Assembly: GCF_018139545.1 (NCBI RefSeq)
Contig: NZ_JAGSPJ010000004.1
Span: 310,001 to 374,000 of the forward strand
Length of the DNA: 64,000 nucleotides
Direction: 5' to 3'
DNA from: Affinundibacterium fentianense
Lineage (GTDB): Bacteria; Pseudomonadota; Gammaproteobacteria; Burkholderiales; Burkholderiaceae_D
Shown: piece after piece, positions 47,306 through 56,414 of the stretch
Position numbering within the stretch: position 1 is the stretch's first letter
Layout of the letters: each line of letters starts with the position of its first letter
Translations under genes and position numbers: made by a program
Notes under the pieces: generated by a model
Databases searched by the model: none
The model's input: the letters and a program-made list of their open reading frames with translations, nothing else
Told to the model about the DNA's origin: nothing

Positions 47306-47920
47306 TTACAAAAACAGGGCGATCAAAACCAATACAACACCAACGAAAATGACTGCCACAGAAATACGTAACGGCCATTTACTAACAGGCGCCTGCTTAA
47401 CTCGTCTCGACCGCTTCCTCCTCTTTTTTTCTGGATTCGGAAATACCTGCACCAATTTTTGAGACCTCTTTTCCTTCTTCTTTCGTAACTCAGTATCCAA
47501 CTCAAGCGACAAGGGAATATCCACGTCGTCGAAATTGCTTTGCTTTCTTTTCTTTAAATTCACTGAGCGAAGCGAATTGGTTCGAGTGTCGACCACAAGC
47601 CCCGAACCCGTGTGCAAAGGATCCATGGACGAGGAAAAAAACTCATCCGAATTGAAGTTCTCTATCTGCGCAGCCATCAACTCTGAATCAATATTCAAAA
47701 CAACGCGAGGCTCCGAAGTGACCAGGTTCTTTTTCACCAATCCCTTGAACACTGCCAAAAAGTCGAACTGATCACCCGCAAAGTCAGCATGCAACTCCGT
47801 CAGCTTTCTTTCACCATCGACAGACAACAAGACAAGCTGCTCGCTTTTACTCAGCGATAAACTTCGCTGCCTAATCTCAGCATCACCCAGCTGCGTGCGT
47901 CGAAAAATTTTATCATCCAT
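47306..47920 (-). CDS. Tail-anchored protein of unknown function between parS sites
   Basis: A 204-residue protein I do not recognise. The N-terminal 70 residues look like a small globular domain (RQRSLSLSKSEQLVLLSVDGERKLTELHADF, possibly winged-helix-like), the middle is acidic and polar, then a strongly basic segment (EKKRRKRSRRVK at about 168-180) is followed by a single C-terminal membrane helix (LRISVAVIFVGVVLVLIALFL) and no tail. This suggests an inner-membrane protein with the bulk in the cytoplasm. It is flanked on each side by a parS site (47280 and 47975) and lies directly upstream of mnmG. No function is claimed. Confidence 0.8.
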   Translation of the reverse strand: MDDKIFRRTQLGDAEIRQRSLSLSKSEQLVLLSVDGERKLTELHADFAGDQFDFLAVFKGLVKKNLVTSEPRVVLNIDSELMAAQIENFNSDEFFSSSMDPLHTGSGLVVDTRTNSLRSVNLKKRKQSNFDDVDIPLSLELDTELRKKKEKRSQKLVQVFPNPEKKRRKRSRRVKQAPVSKWPLRISVAVIFVGVVLVLIALFL

Positions 47921-47974
47921 TTAACTTCAAACTCATTTTATAACTATCGATAATCGAGTCACAGCACCCCAAAA

Positions 47975-47990
47975 AGTTTCACGTGAAACA
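47975..47990. promoter_or_regulatory. parS site
   Basis: AGTTTCACGTGAAACA, 15 of 16 bases of consensus, just past the stop of the TSUP permease gene and upstream of the tail-anchored protein. Confidence 0.9.
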
Positions 47991-47993
47991 AAG

Positions 47994-48752
47994 CTACTTA
48001 ATGAACCCGTCGTAACTGGTCTTCAACACCAAGGCTGCAACCACAACCAGGAATAAACTCCTCACAAATCCACTACCATATTGTATTGCTAAACGACTTC
48101 CAGTAACGGAGCCCAAAACACCACAAACAGCCATTCCCAGCCCCAAAATCCACATCACATGACCACTGAAGCCAAACCACAACAATGCCGCAGCGTTACA
48201 CGCCACATTCAATACTTTAGCTGAGGCCGATGCACGCAAAAAATCATACCCGAATAATCTAACAAAGATAAAAATAAAAAAACTGCCTGTGCCTGGCCCA
48301 AAGAATCCATCATAAAATCCAATCGCAGCACCTACCAATAAAACCAACCACAGCTCGTCTCGGCGCGACCACCGTGCAACAGATTGCTGTCCGAGATTTT
48401 TGTTCCAAAACGTGTAGACAGCTATCGACGCCAAAATGAAAGGCAACGCCTTGCGCAAATAAGTAGGGGGGATATGCGTAACGGTGATTGCACCTAGAAA
48501 CGAAAAACAAAATGCCAAGATACCCGCAGGAACCACTAACGCCCAATCCAAACGGACTGACCTAACATAGTTCACAGCGGCAACGGAGGTTCCCCAAATT
48601 CCCGCAAATTTACTTGTGCCTAACAAGCTCGCCGGCGGCGCAAAGGGAAAAACTGAAAACAATGCTGGTAATTGTATTAACCCACCACCACCCACAACAG
48701 CATCAACAAAGCCAGCAGCGAAGGCTGCCAAACCCAACAATAAATAGTCCAC
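47994..48752 (-). CDS. TSUP family permease (TauE/SafE)
   Basis: A 252-residue, eight-helix membrane protein of the sulfite exporter TauE/SafE family. The N-terminal AAFAAGFVDAVVGGGGLIQLPAL with a GGGG motif and the second-half repeat GFYDGFFGPGTGSFFIF are diagnostic. Substrates in the family include sulfite, sulfonates and other organic anions; which one here is unknown. Confidence 0.93.
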   Translation of the reverse strand: MDYLLLGLAAFAAGFVDAVVGGGGLIQLPALFSVFPFAPPASLLGTSKFAGIWGTSVAAVNYVRSVRLDWALVVPAGILAFCFSFLGAITVTHIPPTYLRKALPFILASIAVYTFWNKNLGQQSVARWSRRDELWLVLLVGAAIGFYDGFFGPGTGSFFIFIFVRLFGYDFLRASASAKVLNVACNAAALLWFGFSGHVMWILGLGMAVCGVLGSVTGSRLAIQYGSGFVRSLFLVVVAALVLKTSYDGFIK

Positions 48753-49102
48753 CGCAACATTTCCAATTCGTTAATCATTGAGTTAGGATAACAAGTTTCC
48801 TACACGAAAGCTTTCAAAAATCAACTGTTTTTGAGCGCAAAACATGAAATACAACGCTCTCGCTCATATCGTGAAAACGCATGTTGTATCCCATAAACAG
48901 AAAGCTTTCTTTCATTGACACAATCAGGATGAAAATGGTCTTATAGACCCCGCAACGATTTTTCGAATCCTTGTTGCTGTTCAAGGCACACAAAGTCAGA
49001 TGTGTCGAAATAAACAAATATAAGAACAGAGGGAAGCTGTAAATCTAACCCCAATTAACAATGGTTATTTTTCGTATGCCATTATCTTCAAAGGAGTAGT
49101 CA
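48753..49102. other. Intergenic region of 350 bases upstream of the second TonB receptor
   Basis: Holds the divergent starts of the TSUP permease and TonB receptor genes. TTGACA at 48915-48920 with TTATAG or TCTTAT about 18-20 bases on may be the receptor promoter. No gene seen. Confidence 0.45.
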
Positions 49103-51994
49103 ATGATTGAGAAAGCGCTATCGCGGTCAATGCGATTAATGTTCACGGGCAGTGTCGTGGCAAGTATGGGTGTCATGGCCTTACCTGCTGTCGCTCAAGA
49201 AAAAAAATTAGAAACTGTTGTGGTTACTGGTACACGCATTACTTCTCCAGGAACAACATCGAATAGCCCAATTGGCTCCATTACAGCGGAAGAAATTAAA
49301 TCTTCTCAACCTGTCGCGGTAGAAGAATTTTTCAAAGGCTTACCGGCAGCTGTTCCAGCGATTGGCCCTGGAACAAATAACGGTACGGGCGGTGCAGCAA
49401 CGATTGATTTGCGCGGCTTGGGCTCTAATCGTACCTTGGTGTTGATCAATGGCCGTCGTCTAGTACCTTATGATCTGAGCGGTACAGTCGATACCAACTC
49501 GATTCCTATCGCACTGTTGAGCCGTGTTGACTTGGTCACAGGCGGTGCTTCAGTGGTGTACGGTGCTGACGCCGTCTCAGGTGTTGCCAACTTCAACTTG
49601 AAAAAGAATTTCCAAGGTTTTGAAGTTAATACCTCCTACGGTTCAACCAGTAAATCTGATGCAAAACGTAATCGTACCGACGTCACCATGGGTGCTAGCC
49701 TCGACGAAGGTCGTGGTAACGTAGTATTAAGCTTAGGCCGCACAAAATCCGATCCTTTGACACAAGGTACCCGTAGCTATGGTTTGAGCGCTTTGAACTC
49801 TGTTACTGGCGCAGCTGATGGATCTGGTACAACAGTCCCAGCGGCAATGTCCACAACCAAAGGCACAGGTGGTACCGATGTCTTGGCTGGTACATGGCAG
49901 ATTGATCCAACCACAGGTAAATTAGTGCAGCCAGTAGGTTTGTACAACTTCAACCCACTGAACTACTACGTCACAGGCTTAGATCGCTCACAAGCGACCT
50001 CATTGGCAAACTACAAAATTAACGACAATTTTGAAGTTTACGGCGAGATGTTTTATACAGCGAGTAAAGTCGCTTCCACTTTGGCTGAATCAGGTACATT
50101 CAATAACACATTCAACGTACCTATCGGTAACCCATTTATTCCTGCGGCAACACGTGACCAGTTATGCCAACGTCGCGGCATCGCGGCAGCGGATTGCGTC
50201 GTAGGTAACACAACGATTGTCCCATTGACGATTGGTCGCCGCATCACTGAAATGGGTCCACGTTTCAACGACTTTGATAACAAAACTTTGCAATATACCT
50301 TGGGTACAAAAGGTGAAATCGCTGGTTCTTGGAACTACGATGCTTACTGGAGTCGTGGTACAGCAGACCAAACTCAAATTCGTAAAAACTGGGGTTCATT
50401 GTCTAAAGTAAAACAAGCTCTGAACTCTGTTGCAACTGGTAAGTGCGTAGATGCATCGAATGGCTGCGTACCTTTGAACGTTTGGGGCGCTGCAGGTTCA
50501 ATCACACCTGAGCAAGTTGCCTTCATTAACCAAAGTGCGATCTTGATGCAAGGCGTAGAGCAAGACGTCGGTGCGATTTCCACTTCCGGTGATTTGGGTG
50601 ATCTCCGTAGTCCTTGGGCGAAACAGCCAATCAGTGTTTCCGTCAGCGCTGAACAACGTAAGTTAACCGCTTACACAAAATCCGATGCGGCTTCCCAATT
50701 GCAAGGTGAAGTATTAGGTACTGGCGCTCCAACTCCTGACCGTACAGGTACATTCAAATTAAAAGAATACGCTGTCGAAGCTGCTATTCCTTTGATCAAA
50801 GATTTGCCTTTCATTCGTACTTTGAATGCTGAAATCGGTTATCGCCAAACGAATTTTGCGACTGCGAAAAAAACGCAAGACTACGGTAGCTACAAATACG
50901 GTGGTGAGTGGGAACCTGTTAAATCCTTACGTTTCCGCGGTATGGTGCAATTGGCGACACGTGCGCCTAACGTGAATGAATTGTTTGCACCACAAACAAC
51001 TGGTTTGAGTAACTTAGCGACTGATCCATGCCAATTGAATTTGATCAATGCATCAGAAGCAAATACTGCTGGTACTTTGTCTAATCTGTGCCGCTTGACT
51101 GGTGTTCCAGCGAGTGTCATTGGTTCATTAGACAAACCATCTGCTGGCCAAATCAATCGTCAAAGCGGTGGCAATCCAAACCTAGGACCTGAAGAAGCGA
51201 AAACCAAAACGATCGGTTTTGTGATTGAACCATTGCCAAAATTGGCAATCAGTCTCGATTACTACAAAATCGATATTACCAAGGCGATTTCTTCACCAAC
51301 CACAACCGACGTATTGGATGGCTGCTATTCAACCAAGTTTAACCCTAGCCTGACAATGAATGCATCTTGTGGATTGATTTTCCGTAGCACTGCAAACGGT
51401 AGCTTCAATGGTACAGATTCCAAAGGCGTGGTCACGACTTTATCTAACTTAGGTACACAAAGTACAGCTGGTTACGATTTAAGTGTGAAATACCAATTGC
51501 CAATGACAACTTTGGGACTCGATTCCAAGTATGGTCGTTTGGATTTGGGCTTTGATATGAACAAAACAACGTCATATCACGCACAACCAACGCCTGCATC
51601 GGTTGATCGTGATTGCTTAGGTTACTACTCAGTTGCTTGTGGTGGCCCAACATACAAAAACAAATTCACTCAACGTACAGCATGGACATTTGGTGAATTC
51701 GTATTCGGCTACAACTGGCGTCATGTTAGTGGTGTAATCGAGGAACCAGGTGGAACAAACTTCTTGCCAGCTTACGCAAAAATTGATGCGTTTGATTACT
51801 TTGATTTAAGCGCTGTGTGGAATTTCAACAAACACATCCGTTTGAACATCAGTATCAACAATGCTGCTAACAAAATGCCTCCAATTGTTGGTTCTACAAT
51901 TGGTTCCACTGGTACGAACAGCGGTAACACCTTCCCACAATACTACGATGCAGTTGGTCGTTATTTCAGTGTAGGTGCAACGATCAAGTTCTAA
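49103..51994 (+). CDS. TonB-dependent receptor (second)
   Basis: A 963-residue outer-membrane receptor. AAGGAGTAGTCA precedes the ATG. Signal peptide of about 31 residues ending AVAQ; TonB box candidate LETVVVTGTR (about 36-45); plug domain to about 180 with IDLRGLGSNRTLVLINGRRLVP and ASVVYGADAVSGVANF, which is typical of the large receptors common in Xanthomonas, Caulobacter and Oxalobacteraceae; C-terminal YFSVGATIKF ends the barrel. No operator of the beta-glucan regulon is seen upstream. The next gene encodes a GH19-like protein but a terminator separates them, so no substrate can be assigned. Confidence 0.93.
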   Translation: MIEKALSRSMRLMFTGSVVASMGVMALPAVAQEKKLETVVVTGTRITSPGTTSNSPIGSITAEEIKSSQPVAVEEFFKGLPAAVPAIGPGTNNGTGGAATIDLRGLGSNRTLVLINGRRLVPYDLSGTVDTNSIPIALLSRVDLVTGGASVVYGADAVSGVANFNLKKNFQGFEVNTSYGSTSKSDAKRNRTDVTMGASLDEGRGNVVLSLGRTKSDPLTQGTRSYGLSALNSVTGAADGSGTTVPAAMSTTKGTGGTDVLAGTWQIDPTTGKLVQPVGLYNFNPLNYYVTGLDRSQATSLANYKINDNFEVYGEMFYTASKVASTLAESGTFNNTFNVPIGNPFIPAATRDQLCQRRGIAAADCVVGNTTIVPLTIGRRITEMGPRFNDFDNKTLQYTLGTKGEIAGSWNYDAYWSRGTADQTQIRKNWGSLSKVKQALNSVATGKCVDASNGCVPLNVWGAAGSITPEQVAFINQSAILMQGVEQDVGAISTSGDLGDLRSPWAKQPISVSVSAEQRKLTAYTKSDAASQLQGEVLGTGAPTPDRTGTFKLKEYAVEAAIPLIKDLPFIRTLNAEIGYRQTNFATAKKTQDYGSYKYGGEWEPVKSLRFRGMVQLATRAPNVNELFAPQTTGLSNLATDPCQLNLINASEANTAGTLSNLCRLTGVPASVIGSLDKPSAGQINRQSGGNPNLGPEEAKTKTIGFVIEPLPKLAISLDYYKIDITKAISSPTTTDVLDGCYSTKFNPSLTMNASCGLIFRSTANGSFNGTDSKGVVTTLSNLGTQSTAGYDLSVKYQLPMTTLGLDSKYGRLDLGFDMNKTTSYHAQPTPASVDRDCLGYYSVACGGPTYKNKFTQRTAWTFGEFVFGYNWRHVSGVIEEPGGTNFLPAYAKIDAFDYFDLSAVWNFNKHIRLNISINNAANKMPPIVGSTIGSTGTNSGNTFPQYYDAVGRYFSVGATIKF

Positions 51995-52014
51995 TTGAAT
52001 TAGTTCTTTATCCT

Positions 52015-52045
52015 AAAAATGGCGAACTTCGGTTCGCCATTTTTT
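52015..52045 (+). terminator. Terminator of the second TonB receptor
   Basis: Stem GGCGAAC/GTTCGCC with a UUCG tetraloop, flanked by A and T runs, 20 bases past the stop. Confidence 0.93.
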
Positions 52046-52188
52046 ATTCTTTTTCTCTAATTTAATACCACTTCTTTGCATTACACCTCGTGTTTGTTTA
52101 AGCTAAAGCGCGGCTAGAAATTCATCAAAATGATGAACTATCCAAAGTCCCCGCAACACATACACATATTGCATTGTGAAAGAAAAAC

Positions 52189-52923
52189 ATGAGAAAAATT
52201 GCCTATCTTGCTATCCTACTTACATTAACTGGGCTCAATGCTTGCAAGACCCATCCACAAGAAAATCTGGCACCATCTGCACTCAAACCATCCTCTTTAG
52301 GCTTCATGATCAGCGAAGCGCAATTTGAACAACTTTTCCCAAATCGTATTCCTTTTTATACCTATGCCGGTCTAATCGAAGCGATTCGTGCCTATCCTGA
52401 ATTTGGGAATTTCGGAAGCAATACTGAGAACAAGCAGGAAGTCGCTGCCTTCCTTGCGAATATCATGCACGAGTCACACGAACTCAAAGCAATTACCGAA
52501 GTCGATACCACGGCACACGATAAGTACTGCAACGAAACAGCAGTCCCCTGCGCGAAAGGCAAACAGTACTATGGACGAGGCCCCATCCAACTGAGCTGGA
52601 ACTTCAACTACGCATTGGCAGGGAAAGCACTCGGTTTGGACTTGCTGAATGATCCCGACATGGTTGCGCGAGTCCCTGCAGTTGCTTGGAAAACTGCCCT
52701 TTGGTATTGGATGGAAATTAAAGGTTCCGGCCCCCTACCTAGTCACGTTGCAATGAAACGCAATCTAGGCTTCGGCGAAACGGTCAGAAGTATCAATGGT
52801 GATTTGGAATGCTCCAAGCCTAGTGACAATATCGGCTATAAACAGCAACAAATGCGCATACAAAACTATTTGAAAATCACCCGCATGTTAGACGTCGAAC
52901 CCGGTAATGTTCGTGCTTGTTAA
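52189..52923 (+). CDS. GH19 chitinase-like lipoprotein
   Basis: A 244-residue exported protein with a lipoprotein signal (LTGLNAC, Cys19). The rest is a GH19 domain: the first catalytic Glu in MHESHEL (about E94 or E97), the second in the KAITEVD segment, and YYGRGPIQLSWNFNY, the substrate-cleft motif of bacterial GH19 enzymes. It would hydrolyse chitin or, as some phage-like GH19 enzymes do, peptidoglycan. The lipid anchor suggests the outer membrane or surface. It could supply chitin fragments for the GH20 enzyme 47 kb away, but no shared regulation is visible. Confidence 0.85.
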   Translation: MRKIAYLAILLTLTGLNACKTHPQENLAPSALKPSSLGFMISEAQFEQLFPNRIPFYTYAGLIEAIRAYPEFGNFGSNTENKQEVAAFLANIMHESHELKAITEVDTTAHDKYCNETAVPCAKGKQYYGRGPIQLSWNFNYALAGKALGLDLLNDPDMVARVPAVAWKTALWYWMEIKGSGPLPSHVAMKRNLGFGETVRSINGDLECSKPSDNIGYKQQQMRIQNYLKITRMLDVEPGNVRAC

Positions 52924-52956
52924 GCTTCAATTTCTTTTGAGTTATCACCACTATTT

Positions 52957-52987
52957 GCGAGAGAATTTTTTCACCAATTTCTCTCGC
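52957..52987. terminator. Possible hairpin between convergent GH19 and mmsA genes
   Basis: A 9-bp stem GCGAGAGAA/TTCTCTCGC with a T-rich 13-base loop. No clear T run after it, so it may not terminate well. Confidence 0.4.
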
Positions 52988-53009
52988 ATCAAACGCGAAA
53001 AAAGAGACC

Positions 53010-54503
53010 TTACTTCGCCACCGGCATTGTGAACTCCGCTCCCTTCACAATGCTATCTGGCCAACGCTGCATAATCGATTTATAGCGCGTATAGAAACGA
53101 ATTCCCTCTTCGCCATAGGCATGCATATCCCCAAACAAAGAACGCTTCCAGCCGCCAAATGAGTGCCATGCCATCGGTACAGGAATCGGTACGTTAATCC
53201 CGACCATACCGACCTGCACTTGACGTGAAAATTCTCGCGCTGTGTTGCCATCCGCTGTGAACAAGGACACCCCGTTACCAAACTCATGACGATTAATCAA
53301 ATCCAGTGCGGCACTGAAATCTGGAACACGAACCACGCATAAAACTGGGCCAAAAATTTCTTCACTATGTATTCGCATACCCTCTTGCACGTGATCGAAT
53401 AAAGACCCACCAATAAAATAGCCTTGCTCATGACCAGCAACTTGTAGGCCACGACCATCGACAACCAATTGCGCGCCTTGCTCAACACCGCTCGCAATCA
53501 AACTCTCGATCTTCGCTTTATGCACAGCGCTAATCACGGGTCCCATTTCAACCTCTTGTGCCATACCATCGCCAACTTTCAAAGCCTGTACACGCGGCGT
53601 CAATTTCGCCACCAATGCGTCGGCGATTTCACCGACCGCGACAGCGACCGAGATTGCCATACAACGCTCACCCGCCGAACCATAGGCAGCGCCAATCAAC
53701 GCATCAACAGCTTGATCCAAATTGGCATCGGGCATCACCACCAAATGATTTTTTGCGCCACCTAAGGCCTGTACACGTTTACCTAAACGACTGCCTTCGC
53801 TATGAATGTACTGGGCAATTGGAGTCGATCCCACAAACGATATAGCCGCTACATCGGGGTGCGCAAGCAGGGCGTCAACCGCGACTTTATCTCCTTGCAC
53901 CACGTTGAAAACACCATCCGGCAATCCCGCTTGTTGCAGCAAATCGGCGATCAATAACGATGCAGACGGATCACGCTCAGACGGCTTCAGTATGAAAGTA
54001 TTGCCACAAGCCATGGCGAGTGGCGCCATCCACATCGGTACCATAAAAGGAAAATTAAATGGAGTAATGCCAACCGTGACACCTAAGGATTGCCGAATAT
54101 TCCAGTTATCGATACCGCCGCCGATATTGTCGGAAAATTGGGTTTTTAACAGTTGCGGCAAGCCGCAAGCAAACTCCACGACTTCAATACCGCGGGTCAC
54201 TTCACCCATTGCATCAGAAAAAATTTTGCCATGCTCCCGCGTAATAATCGCGGCTAACTTTTGCTGATTTTGTTCCAATAACTCTTTGAACTTAAACATC
54301 ACCCGTGCTCGACGTAAAGGCGCAGTTTCTGACCACCCAGGCCAAGCCGCTTTCGCTGTAGCAACCGCCTGATCCACTAAAGACTGATCGGCCATTTCGA
54401 CTTGCGCGATTTCTAAACCGCTGGCCGGATTAAACACCGCTTGACGGCGCGCATCTGGCGCAACAAACACAGCGCCATTGATGTAATGTGAAATGCGTGA
54501 CAT
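53010..54503 (-). CDS. mmsA: CoA-acylating methylmalonate-semialdehyde dehydrogenase
   Basis: A 497-residue aldehyde dehydrogenase that oxidises malonate or methylmalonate semialdehyde to acetyl- or propionyl-CoA in valine, pyrimidine and inositol catabolism. Catalytic Cys is in [11 protein letters not shown] (about 283), and the MmsA-type [17 protein letters not shown] and [18 protein letters not shown] segments are clear. Normal family length. No other pathway gene is next to it. Confidence 0.93.
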   Translation of the reverse strand: MSRISHYINGAVFVAPDARRQAVFNPASGLEIAQVEMADQSLVDQAVATAKAAWPGWSETAPLRRARVMFKFKELLEQNQQKLAAIITREHGKIFSDAMGEVTRGIEVVEFACGLPQLLKTQFSDNIGGGIDNWNIRQSLGVTVGITPFNFPFMVPMWMAPLAMACGNTFILKPSERDPSASLLIADLLQQAGLPDGVFNVVQGDKVAVDALLAHPDVAAISFVGSTPIAQYIHSEGSRLGKRVQALGGAKNHLVVMPDANLDQAVDALIGAAYGSAGERCMAISVAVAVGEIADALVAKLTPRVQALKVGDGMAQEVEMGPVISAVHKAKIESLIASGVEQGAQLVVDGRGLQVAGHEQGYFIGGSLFDHVQEGMRIHSEEIFGPVLCVVRVPDFSAALDLINRHEFGNGVSLFTADGNTAREFSRQVQVGMVGINVPIPVPMAWHSFGGWKRSLFGDMHAYGEEGIRFYTRYKSIMQRWPDSIVKGAEFTMPVAK

Positions 54504-54620
54504 GATTACCCTTCTGCTATTCTCTAAAGCAAGCGTCTAGATTATCATGTTGCAGCGTGGCGATACCAGTTTGCGACGCAAATTCTGATCCTTCTCGCTT
54601 CTTTTCACTTGAAAGTTTTC

Positions 54621-54878
54621 ATGGCTCGTTCTACCAAAGCTAGTAATGCCGTTCTGCGACTGCAACAGCGCAGCAACAACGCGCCCTACTCGATGGTCAC
54701 CACGGCTAACGGACATTTTTATCTGGTCCTCGGTCATGATCCAGATACCCAAGAAAAACTCTGTGCACCCTTAGAGATCGACGAATTTGTTCGCTTCGTC
54801 AATGACCTTAAAAAGGAAGCACCGCGCAAGGCGAGCAAATTGGATATCGCGTTTGAAGCCAAACTAAAACGCTCTTAA
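54621..54878 (+). CDS. Small conserved-looking hypothetical protein
   Basis: An 85-residue soluble protein starting at the ATG at 54621 (MARSTKASNAVLRLQQRSNN); a TTG at 54609 is in frame. It is basic at both ends, with a beta-rich centre (YSMVTTANGHFYLVLGHDPDTQEKLCAPLEIDEF) and no recognised domain. It is followed by the FKBP gene after 55 bases. Unknown function. Confidence 0.6.
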   Translation: MARSTKASNAVLRLQQRSNNAPYSMVTTANGHFYLVLGHDPDTQEKLCAPLEIDEFVRFVNDLKKEAPRKASKLDIAFEAKLKRS

Positions 54879-54933
54879 TTCGCACCTTCACCAAATCACA
54901 ATAAATCTACAAGACCCAAAGGACATCAAGCTT

Positions 54934-55839
54934 ATGAAATCTCCACTCTTGATTAGTATCGCCCTCGCTACGCATGTTTGCCTCGTTCCTGCCCATGCAC
55001 AAGACCAGAAAACAGAACAAAAGACCGAGCAAAAAGTAGAACAAAAATCGCAGCAAGAAAGTAGCGCTAGCGCCGCAGCTACAGGTACAAGCAACACAGC
55101 GGTCAGTCAAGAAATTCCAGCGCCTGTCGCAACTCCCGTTTTGGAAAAAATCGACACCGTAGTTGGCACTGGCAATGAAGCTGTGATTGGTAAAACCGTG
55201 GTCGTGCATTACACCGGCTGGCTGCGTGATCCACAAGCAGAAAACCAACGTGGCAAGTCATTTGATAGCTCGGTAGGGCGTGCACCTTTTAGCTTTAATC
55301 TCGGCGAAGGTCGCGTGATTCGAGGTTGGGAACAAGGCGTGCCAGGCATGAAGGTCGGCGGCAAACGTACTTTGATGATTCCTTCCACACTCGCTTATGG
55401 TTCACGCGGTGCTGGTAAAGGCGTGATTCCACCCGATGCTGATTTAATTTTCGATATCGAATTACTCGATGTGATCAAAATGCCAGAGGTCGAAAAAATC
55501 GATAGTAAGTTAGGCAAAGGCGATGAAGCCAAGAGCGGTAACACGGTCACCGTACATTACACCGGCTGGTTGCGCGATCCTAAAGCCAAAGGCCAAAAAG
55601 GCAAAGAATTTGATAGCTCAGTCAAACGCGAGCCTTTTAGCTTTACCATCAATGGAGGTGAAGTGATTCGTGGTTGGGACCTTGGTGTGCAAGGCATGAA
55701 AGTCGGCGGTAAACGTACGCTGATTATACCGGCCGCACTGGCCTATGGTGCGCGCGACGTGGGCAATGGTTTGATTCCGGCAAACTCCGATTTGATCTTT
55801 GACGTCCAGCTGTTAAAAGTCAGTGCCACGAAAAAATAA
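54934..55839 (+). CDS. Tandem FKBP-type peptidyl-prolyl isomerase, exported
   Basis: A 301-residue protein with a signal peptide (about 1-23, ending AHAQ), then a Gln/Lys/Glu-rich linker to about 70 made of repeated QKTEQ-like units, then two FKBP domains (about 75-176 and 185-298). Each has the HYTGWLRDP opening, FDSSV, PFSF, the VIRGWxxGVxGMKVGGKR and the IPxxLAYG motifs, so both active sites look complete. It would help fold or isomerise periplasmic proteins. The domains are so alike that a recent internal duplication is likely. Confidence 0.95.
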   Translation: MKSPLLISIALATHVCLVPAHAQDQKTEQKTEQKVEQKSQQESSASAAATGTSNTAVSQEIPAPVATPVLEKIDTVVGTGNEAVIGKTVVVHYTGWLRDPQAENQRGKSFDSSVGRAPFSFNLGEGRVIRGWEQGVPGMKVGGKRTLMIPSTLAYGSRGAGKGVIPPDADLIFDIELLDVIKMPEVEKIDSKLGKGDEAKSGNTVTVHYTGWLRDPKAKGQKGKEFDSSVKREPFSFTINGGEVIRGWDLGVQGMKVGGKRTLIIPAALAYGARDVGNGLIPANSDLIFDVQLLKVSATKK

Positions 55840-56365
55840 CGTGAATTCAGAAACAAATAAATTGACTTACCTAACTGCCTATCCTGAGCACTTGCAAGCG
55901 CAGGTTAGGCAGTTAATCGCAAATAATCAACTTGCAGAGCACCTACGCAAGAAATATCCACAAACCCACGCTATACGCACCGACAAAGCACTGTATCAAT
56001 ACGTGCAGGATCTAAAGAGCGCCTCTTTGCGCAATGGCGATCAAATCAGTAAAGTCGTCTACGACAATAAACTTCACGTGATCAAAAACGCGCTTGGTAC
56101 ACACACCTATGTCTCCCGTGTGCAAGGCAGTAAGCTCAAAACAAAAAATGAAATTCGTATCGCCAGTTTATTCAAATCGGTGCCAGAAGAATTTCTCAAA
56201 ATGATTGCAGTCCATGAACTGGCGCACCTAAAAGAAAAAGCCCATGACAAAGCCTTTTATCAGCTTTGCTCGTATATGGAACCGAATTATCATCAATACG
56301 AACTTGATTGCCGTTTATATCTTACGCAAGTCGATGTATTTGGCGATGAAGTCTGGAGCAGCTAG
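55823..56365 (+). CDS. YgjP-like metallopeptidase domain protein
   Basis: A 180-residue protein with the zinc motif HELAHLKEKAH (HExxH-like with a third His), as in the YgjP/WLM family of predicted metallopeptidases. The start is uncertain: the frame opens with a GTG at 55823 that overlaps the FKBP gene by 17 bases, and another GTG at 55841 follows that stop; neither has a good ribosome binding site. Function is unknown; relatives are thought to act on nucleic-acid-linked or small protein substrates. Confidence 0.82.
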   Translation: MPRKNNVNSETNKLTYLTAYPEHLQAQVRQLIANNQLAEHLRKKYPQTHAIRTDKALYQYVQDLKSASLRNGDQISKVVYDNKLHVIKNALGTHTYVSRVQGSKLKTKNEIRIASLFKSVPEEFLKMIAVHELAHLKEKAHDKAFYQLCSYMEPNYHQYELDCRLYLTQVDVFGDEVWSS

Positions 56366-56414
56366 AGCATCTGCATAGCGTGGATTAAAAATATGTCTTA
56401 CAAGGAGCGCAAAC

